From: Gadus chalcogrammus | Lineage: Eukaryota; Chordata; Actinopteri; Gadiformes; Gadidae | DNA: 64,000 bases | Assembly (NCBI RefSeq): GCF_026213295.1 | Contig: NC_079418.1 | Location: 5,747,979 to 5,811,978 of the forward strand | Reading direction: 5' to 3' | Shown here: positions 57,833-64,000 of the stretch, in pieces | How the letters are laid out: every line of letters begins with the position of its first letter | How positions within the stretch are numbered: position 1 is the stretch's first letter | The notes under the pieces: generated by a model | Seen by the model: the letters and a program-made list of their open reading frames with translations, nothing else | Databases searched by the model: none | Told to the model about the DNA's origin: nothing | Made by a program: the position numbers and the translations under genes

Positions 57833-59067
57833 TCACTTTTGACAGTCAGTCATGACAGACATGTTTCTTCCATTTTATTTTTATTTTTCATAAATAGTTA
57901 CTGTCTGTTCTTTATTGAATGTCATTATGCATGAGCATGCATGTTATGAATATTATGGTATTGTTTAGTTCCTGAGTGGGTGGGTGTTGGGCAGAAGAGG
58001 TCCTGTTTCTAAGCACATTATAACGTGTATGATGTTGTGACAACCAGTTCATATGTTTGAGAAAATAAAATTGTCAATGTTAATGATAATGATAATAAAA
58101 ACATTGTCATAATGATGTCATAACAGTCAGTTTATCCTTCATGATATGTTAATGACAGATCAAAATGCTACCACTTTACTTTAGGTCAAAGAATTTCTTC
58201 ATTACATTGTCGTAATGATGTCATGACAGTCAGTTTATCCTTCATGATATGTTAATGACAGATCAAAATGCTACCACTTTACTTTAGGTCAAAGAATTTT
58301 GTCATTACATTGTCATAATGATGTCATGACAGTCAGTTTATCCTTCATGATATGTTAATGACAGATCAAAATGCTACCACTTTACTTTAGGTCAAAGAAT
58401 TTTGTCATTACATTGTCATAATGATGTCATGACAGTCAGTTTTTGGTATTCTGTCAAACATCAATGACCAAGTGCTAGAATTGGTCTTTAAGCTTGCACA
58501 GCTAATTATAATCATCATTGTCAACTTGCCATAAACACAAAAATAGATGCATATTTCGTTAATGTCAGGTTGTCGTGACAGAGACATTTTCTAGTAATGT
58601 CACTTTGAATAATGTCACGTTGTCATAATAAGGACATCTCAAACAAATTTAATGTCAAGTTGTCATGACAAAGACATTTTCTAGTAATGTCACTTTGAAT
58701 AATGTCACGTTGTCATAATAAGGACATCGCAAACAAATTTAATGTCAAGTTGTCATGACAAAGACAAATTCTGGTTATGTCACCTTGATTAATGTCAAGT
58801 TGTCATGATGAAGACAACCAAAATAATGTCAACTTGTCATTACCAAATCGAATGACACTTAATGACAACAGTCATAAACGTTTAATGACATTGACATAAT
58901 GTTTATGACATTTTTATGACTGTGTCATGTCACTCTTATGACAATGTCATGTCACTCTTATGACGGTACCTTCAAGTAAAGTGTTACCATTTATTCTTTA
59001 TTCTGCCATAGTAACACGGTAAATAAATGGCAAAAATAGGCTGAGAACGAATTCGTATTTACGATAT

Positions 59068-59411
59068 TGTAGCGACCCTGGGACAGTTAAATAGTTTGTG
59101 TGTTATGTGTTGCATTGTATTTCGTTGTCCGTTATGCCAGTTGTTCTGTGTGCATGTATTGTAATGTTCTTCTTGTCAATCAGTGTGGGGGCGAATCATT
59201 AGGTCAGCTGGGGGAGGGCCTTGGAAGAACACGAGGGTGGGGGCCTGCACGTGAGTGAGACCGTGTTGGGGGTTGCCGGGGTAACCGGGGTTTGTTTTGG
59301 GTGGGATTTCTGCCGTTGGTTACGGGTTTCAGTGACCTGGTTTTGGTTCATTAAAAGTTCCTTCAATTACTAATGACTCAACATCGTTATGTCACCGGCG
59401 AGGTCATTACA
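59068..59411 (+). mobile_element. Solo LTR, Gypsy-like (344 bp, ATAT duplication)
   Basis: It starts tgtagcgaccctgggacag and ends ggcgaggtcattaca, flanked by ATAT at 59,064-59,067 and 59,412-59,415. attaaa near 59,351 is the likely poly(A) signal. G-rich middle (gttgccggggtaaccggggt). No internal region. Start and end resemble the LTRs at 7,162 and 8,995. Confidence 0.8.
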
Positions 59412-59415
59412 ATAT

Positions 59416-59740
59416 GTTCAATAAAACGTAATCACGGACAAAATACGTTTTTTAGACAAACGTAATTGAGAATGCCGAATAGTTCTCTGGGAACGTCATT
59501 TTGATGAGAAAGGGTTGCTCTGTCAGTTGTCAAAAAAAGCGCACGGACGTGGCCTCTATAGCAACGACCTCAGCTACCCAGCACTGATCAAAAAACCGAT
59601 TGTTTCTCTCAATCAAAACACAAAACAGGACAACTGATGCCCATAAACTTAACCCATACATGTTTTGTAATTAACAAGGACACGTTGGTGTAGTTGTGTT
59701 GAGGAATGTCACAGATTTCACTGTAACTTCGCCGTTAATG
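59416..59740. other. No gene seen
   Basis: AT-rich sequence with no recognisable features. Confidence 0.5.
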
Positions 59741-60150
59741 TGCAGCCACCGGGTCTTCCGTTAGCCAATGGGATGAATGCTCATAGCTTCATATATTGCC
59801 GTGGAGGGATTACATTGCAATGAGTGGAAAACCCCCTGCGTCGAAAAAAGAAGCACATGGTCCTCCGTTAGCCAATGGGATGAATGCTCATAGCGTCTCT
59901 ATGTGCAGCCATCGGCTCTTCCGTTAGCCAATGGGATGAATGCTCATAGCTTCATATATTGCCGTGGAGGGATTACATTGCAATGAGTGGAAAACCCCCT
60001 GCGTCGAAAAAAGAAGCGCAAGGTCCACCATTAGCCAATGGGATGACTGCTCATAGCGTCTCTATGCGCAGCCGTCGGGTCCCCCGTGAAGGGGTTACAT
60101 TGTAACGAGTTGAAAACCCCATGCGTCGAAAAAAGAAGCACAAGGGTACC
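59741..60150. repeat. Tandem repeat, ~165-bp units
   Basis: The units contain ccgttagccaatgggatgaa, tgctcatagcttcatatatt, ggagggattacattgcaatg and ccctgcgtcgaaaaaagaag. Two full copies and one diverged copy follow each other. Confidence 0.85.
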
Positions 60151-60660
60151 CTTTTGCGTCAGAAACTGAAGCCAAAGTCACTGACCGTTTGTCAAAAATC
60201 GACGCGTTCGGAGTGAGAATGTGTTTAAGTGATTCCGTCAGACCAGCACGGATTTTGAGTCAAGCCCCCGCCGTGGTCAACTTTGGCACACACACAGATT
60301 GAAACGGGAATCTGTGTGTGTGCCACGGAATATCAGTGTCATTTACTTGCATTGGAGCAACTTCCATGGACACATCAAGGACAATTTAAGTGTTTCAGTG
60401 AGACCACCACGGGTTTTGAATTAATCCCCGTGGTCGACTCGCTCGTTGAAACGGGGATCCGTGTGTGAGCCACGGAACATCAGTGTCATTAACTTGTATT
60501 GGAGCGAATTCCGTGGCGAAATCGGCGTGTTTCAGTGATGTGGCCACGGATTTTGAGTTAAGCGTCCGTAGTCATTACACGGATTCCTGTGAGACCAGGT
60601 TGGATCTAGGAGAGAGACGCAGAGGAACTGTCCTTAGGAGGCTTTTGTTGGGATAGAAAA
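60151..60660. repeat. Duplicated GT/CA-palindromic repeat
   Basis: The phrase gccacggaatatcagtgtca at 60,321 recurs as gccacggaacatcagtgtca at 60,469. Both are preceded by gaaacggg(a/g)atc(t/c)gtgtgtg. cacacacagattgaaacggg and its inverse form a local hairpin. An old interspersed repeat with no gene. Confidence 0.6.
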
Positions 60661-61190
60661 ACAAGTGATCAGCTAAATAAATTCATTCATAAAAAATAAC
60701 ATTTGGGAGTATTCAAATTATTCTAAAGAGGTCTACAGGACAAACGGGGGATTTTAGCCTCGGTTTTATACAGGAAACTTGATAAGACGGTGAAATCGCC
60801 GGGCGTGCCAAGGCGCGACCGAACCAGCTTGGCAATATAAAAAGGCCTAATGGAAAGGATAAGACGGCGAGTTAGAAAGCCAAGAATATGGAGCCTCAGT
60901 TGGGTAGGCCTACTTCAGCGGCAGAAATAGGGTGCCTACGCCAACCTTTGTAGAGAGCCTTCTATGGGCAAAAACTGTTGGTTTATTGGGTGTCAAGCAA
61001 CGAAATTGCGAGACAACCTATTGTTTTTGTATCAATTCCTATCATTATTATTATTTACCTGCCATGGGAGTCTATGGCAGCCCATAGAACGCCTTGGTGA
61101 AAAGTTGAGAAATTGGTTCAGGACTGTCCCATTAGCCCATGAAGCAAATTTGAGGTCGCTAGCCCAACAGCTCTAGCGCCACCAACAGGT
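60661..61190. other. No gene seen
   Basis: No domain, splice-flanked exon or inverted repeat was found; the 70-codon frame at 60,964 is unsupported. Confidence 0.5.
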
Positions 61191-62000
61191 CAAAGTTCGA
61201 CGTGCATTCATGTTTATAACTTTCGACCCATTCATCCAATATTCACAAACAAGATATCATTGGATTCCTTGGGCCAAGCCGAGTTCAACGCACCCTATAT
61301 CGTTGTTGCTGCGCCATGATGGATTTTCCGCCATCTTGGTTTATGTCAAAAACATTCAAAATGCTACTCCTATCACAGATTTGGTCCAATCATCTCGAAA
61401 CTTGGCACACATGATCTTCAGGCCAGGCTTGATACAAAACAATGAATTATTGTTCAAATTCAAAACCGTTTGCTCGCTACAGCCAATCAAATTTGACCGT
61501 GAAGTCGCCAAACCGGTAGTAAGCCAATATCTCAACAGCCCTTTGACATATCGCTAAAAAGCGATATGTCAAAACCTCTAGGGGGCGCTATAATCAACAA
61601 AGACATGTTTTAACTCTTCTCTCGTCACATGAGTATTTTTCGAACAAATTGTCTATGTCTGGTGATACCCTCAGACCGCCCCATCTAGCTCATAAAATAT
61701 TCCCCATTTGAACATCAGAAATTGGCCGCCATGTTCAAAGTTGTCAAAATCAACATTACATATCCACAGGCCACAGATTATGTCCAATCATCATGAAACT
61801 TGCACTATATGATCTTTTGCTCATTCCAAACCGTTTGGCCGTGGCAGCCAATCATACTTGACGGCAAAGCCGCCTAACAGGAAGTAAGCCTGTTCTCAGC
61901 AACTGTTAACATATCATAGCCAAACTTGCTACATAGACTCATGACAGTCAAACAATTTGGTGACATTTGACCTCAGGGGGACGTCAAACAACAATGACTT
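61190..62000. repeat. Unclassified interspersed repeat
   Basis: Paralogous phrases occur twice inside it: ccaatcatctcgaaacttgg (61,385) against ccaatcatcatgaaacttgc (61,784), and cgctacagccaatcaaattt against gtggcagccaatcatacttg. This shows two diverged units of about 400 bp. Similar text is frequent in teleost genomes, from memory. The 115-codon frame at 61,210 has no domain. Confidence 0.5.
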
Positions 62001-62045
62001 TATTTTCCATTCCGCCCACTTACAATATAAACTGCAATTTCCCTT

Positions 62046-62262
62046 TCCGCGCACTCGCATGACGCTGGAGTTCATTCCACCAGCCGTCGTTATTACCGAT
62101 TACCGAGACGGTCGTCATGTAGCTACCTAGCCAATACAGTCGTCATGTAGCCACCTAGCCGATTACGTCCACGTGCGCGCATAATGCTGTAGTTCATTCC
62201 ACCAGCTGTCGTTATTACCAATTACCGAGACGGTCGTCATGTAGCCACCTAGCTGATTACGT
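62046..62262. repeat. ~115-bp direct duplication
   Basis: gttcattccaccagccgtcg and ccgagacggtcgtcatgtag occur in both copies, with a shorter extra copy of gtcgtcatgtagccacctag between them. Confidence 0.8.
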
Positions 62263-62310
62263 CGAAACGAAATATTTATGATCCCCCAATGTTGACCTGA
62301 AGTTGGCGCT

Positions 62311-62525
62311 GTCACACCAAAATTGTACCGGGGACGAAAATTGTACCGCCTATGTAATCCGCGTTCGAAACATTACCTCATCGTTCGACGCGATTTTCTG
62401 TTGCCAGGCAGGTTTCAAAAAACATTTGCGCTCATGTTGCCGAAGACGTAATAGCATAGTACCGATAACACTTGTTTTTACTTCATATTTGTATGTATTT
62501 AATTGTTTAATCGAATTTTGCTAGT
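62311..62525. mobile_element. Partial second copy of the 18,209 foldback family
   Basis: aaaattgtaccggggacgaa, gataacacttgtttttactt and ttgtttaatcgaattttgct match the left arm of 18,209-18,957. The right arm is missing. Confidence 0.75.
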
Positions 62526-62530
62526 AAACT

Positions 62531-62835
62531 GAGGGCCCTATTTTAACGGTCTGAAACGCAAGTGGGAAGCGCAAAGCGCAAGTAGCTTTGTGGGCGGTTC
62601 TACGGCGCTATCGCTATTTTACAGGCGGATAAATGACACTTGCGTCGCGGCACAAGTGTCAAAAGGGTTGGTCTGAAGCAGCCTAGTTACCCGTAGGTGT
62701 GGTTTGGGCGTAACGTCCAACAAACCAATGAGAGTGCCAGCTCCCATCCCCTTTAAGAGCCATGAGCGCATTTGAATCGGACGAGTTGATATTTTGACAG
62801 CGCGTCTGCAGTCTCCGATGAGACAGATGCACATG
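62531..62835. mobile_element. Non-autonomous element start (gggccctattttaacgg)
   Basis: A terminus-like gagggccctattttaacgg is followed by repeated cgcaagtg/cacttgcg motifs and a phrase of the common fish type. The right terminus is not visible. No gene. Confidence 0.5.
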
Positions 62836-62982
62836 AATTTCAAACTGCAAATGGCTTAGTTTATTGCCAAATAATATGGCCTAATTCACACATGGAATAA
62901 GGGGTTTTCTTCCACAACTTCAGAAATACTGAGTCCTCAAATAAATTTCGGCAAAGAAAACGTATATGATATAACATATGAT

Positions 62983-63497
62983 GTGCGGTAACTGTGGTTC
63001 TATTTAATGATATACGCAATACATTATAAACATTGTTTCTTATCAGTATTTGATGAAGAGAAAGTTCTCTCACGGACACGTCGGACAGCGAAATATTTGA
63101 TTTAATCTTAAGGCATGATCATGGGAAAAGTCCTGGCTCCAAAGGTTACCAAGAACACATTCGACGAGACAATAGATTCACAAGATTCTTATAGGGAACG
63201 TTTTCATCTTGGGAAGGGAGTGGGAGTGACCTTAGGCCAAGTAAATTTGTAATACAATGGGTGGATATTGGATGTCTGCAGGTCTGTAAGACATGGTTGT
63301 AAGCAGTTTACACAACAAAGAAGTCAGTAGATTGGCCCGATTTCAATACCAGACTGGCTGGCTCCAGTGGAGGAAGGGATGTGATTTAAGATACAGGGAG
63401 AATGAATGCAGTTCCTTCTAATGTAATAATTATATAAACAAGGTTAATATAATTTGTATGTGATGTATATTTAGTTATGATTGATATTTCCACGACA
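62983..63497 (-). mobile_element. ERV-type LTR, minus strand (~515 bp)
   Basis: Read on the minus strand it starts tgtcgtgg next to a polypurine tract and probably ends ccgcaca. TATA-like tataag (plus 63,188-63,193) and attaaa (plus 63,101-63,106) lie in U3-R order, about 85 bp apart. This would be the 3' LTR of an element whose internal part extends right, beyond the window. The limit at 62,983 is inferred from the TGT...ACA rule. Confidence 0.5.
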
Positions 63498-63511
63498 GTT
63501 CCTCCCTTTTT
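63498..63511 (-). promoter_or_regulatory. Polypurine tract of a retroelement
   Basis: The minus-strand caaaaagggaggaac lies immediately before the LTR start tgtcgtgg. This is the usual primer for plus-strand synthesis in LTR retroelements. Confidence 0.55.
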
Positions 63512-64000
63512 GATCATAAGATCAACACTTATTACAGGTGATATATTATGGCACCGGATTACAAATGATGTTAAAACAAGTTAAAACACAGAATAATAGG
63601 AACAAAATTCAAAGAAATTAGTAAAAGTAAAGTAATCATTAATAAAGTAATAAAATGAAAGTCGAAGAAATTTGTAAAAATAACCAATAAAGCAATAAAT
63701 TTGTACATTAGCAAAACTTGTAAATAGAGAGGTTAAGATTAACTATGTGTCAATCATTAATAAACATAGTAAATATTAAAAATTATGTTTGGTATGTTAG
63801 GTCACTCATTTTCCATTTGGTATCTCTTCATTGGAGTAAGGGGCCTATTCTGAGAAGGAAATCCGTTTCACAGGGGTATGTTCTTAGGGGATACTGTGTG
63901 ATGTTGTAGTAGGAGTATAAAGCGGCTGCCATAGCACATGGGGATAGCACTACGGCCATCAAGGGTAATTCTGAGGATACAGAGTGGGGTCTGATTCCAC
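63512..64000 (-). pseudogene. 3' internal region of the retroelement, truncated by the window edge
   Basis: AT-rich sequence next to the tract, then a minus-strand frame open from the edge to a stop at 63,830-63,828 (about 57 codons). The position just upstream of the polypurine tract would suit the end of env or an accessory gene, but I recognise no domain, and it could be non-coding. Confidence 0.3.

Larger units (their letters stand above)
52205..58993. mobile_element. Merlin-type element with ~1-kb inverted arms (6.8 kb)
   Basis: Ends ggtaacactttacttgaagg and ccttcaagtaaagtgttacc are inverted. The arms (52,205-53,225 and 57,990-58,993) match over about 1 kb with few differences and are rich in tgtcat/atgaca motifs. 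The left flank continues the arm repeat homologous to 11,534, but the right flank (atttattctttatt) does not, and no 8-9-bp duplication is seen. Between the arms are two divergent genes: a small accessory gene (minus) and a Merlin transposase (plus). Confidence 0.75.

Noticed and set aside
52205..58993. CRISPR-like regular repeats in the tgtcatgaca-rich arms
   Set aside because: The units are contiguous 102-bp tandem repeats without unique spacers, in a eukaryotic transposon.

Overview
This window looks like teleost fish genomic DNA. The evidence is very long (CA)n/(GT)n and (CT)n arrays, GT-AG introns, and a dense mix of Harbinger, hAT, CACTA/EnSpm, Merlin and pogo DNA transposons, solo LTRs and LINE remnants that is typical of fish. 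I cannot fix the species. I see no convincing conventional host gene. Almost every coding stretch I can support belongs to a transposon. One 45-codon exon-like stretch near 29.1 kb and one THAP-domain exon near 22.6 kb are the only candidates for anything else.

Layout: 0-8 kb holds simple repeats, a small MITE (4.3 kb), a 1.1-kb foldback element (4.5-5.6 kb) and a solo LTR (7.2-7.7 kb). 8.4-14.6 kb is one ~6.2-kb inverted repeat with a solo LTR at the mirrored position in both arms and a smaller palindrome in its centre; part of a third arm copy lies at 50.3-52.2 kb. 14.8-18.9 kb has a MITE, a LINE 3' end (minus strand) and a foldback element. 19.3-21.9 kb is a deep nest (MITE, a 3-bp-TSD element, an hAT-like element, an LTR piece, a Harbinger piece). 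22.6-25.4 kb holds a THAP exon interrupted by a decayed Harbinger element, then a second Harbinger fragment. 28.7-30 kb is polypyrimidine and microsatellite.

30.2-38.7 kb is the best-preserved unit: a CACTA/EnSpm-like transposon (30,708-38,579) with CACTG/CAGTG ends, a promoter-like region, an intact zinc-finger transposase gene (about 886 aa) and an intact four-exon SAM-like gene (529 aa). It sits inside a minus-strand solo LTR (CTAG duplication), which itself sits inside a ~43-bp minisatellite. 40.5-41.4 kb carries a deleted hAT-like gene. 43.85-47.73 kb is a Harbinger-type element (TAA duplication) holding a second Harbinger (43,960-46,570, TTA duplication) that keeps an intact three-exon MADF/BESS protein but has lost the catalytic core of its transposase. 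48.5-49.1 kb is the 3' end of a pogo-like element. 52.2-59.0 kb is a Merlin-type element with ~1-kb inverted arms, a broken Merlin transposase and a divergent small accessory gene. The right edge has another solo LTR, tandem repeats and an ERV-type LTR plus polypurine tract on the minus strand, whose body lies beyond the window.

The genes do not form a host pathway. They pair as transposon systems: transposase plus DNA-binding or accessory partner in the EnSpm, Harbinger and Merlin units. Insertion order can be read from nesting and target-site duplications.
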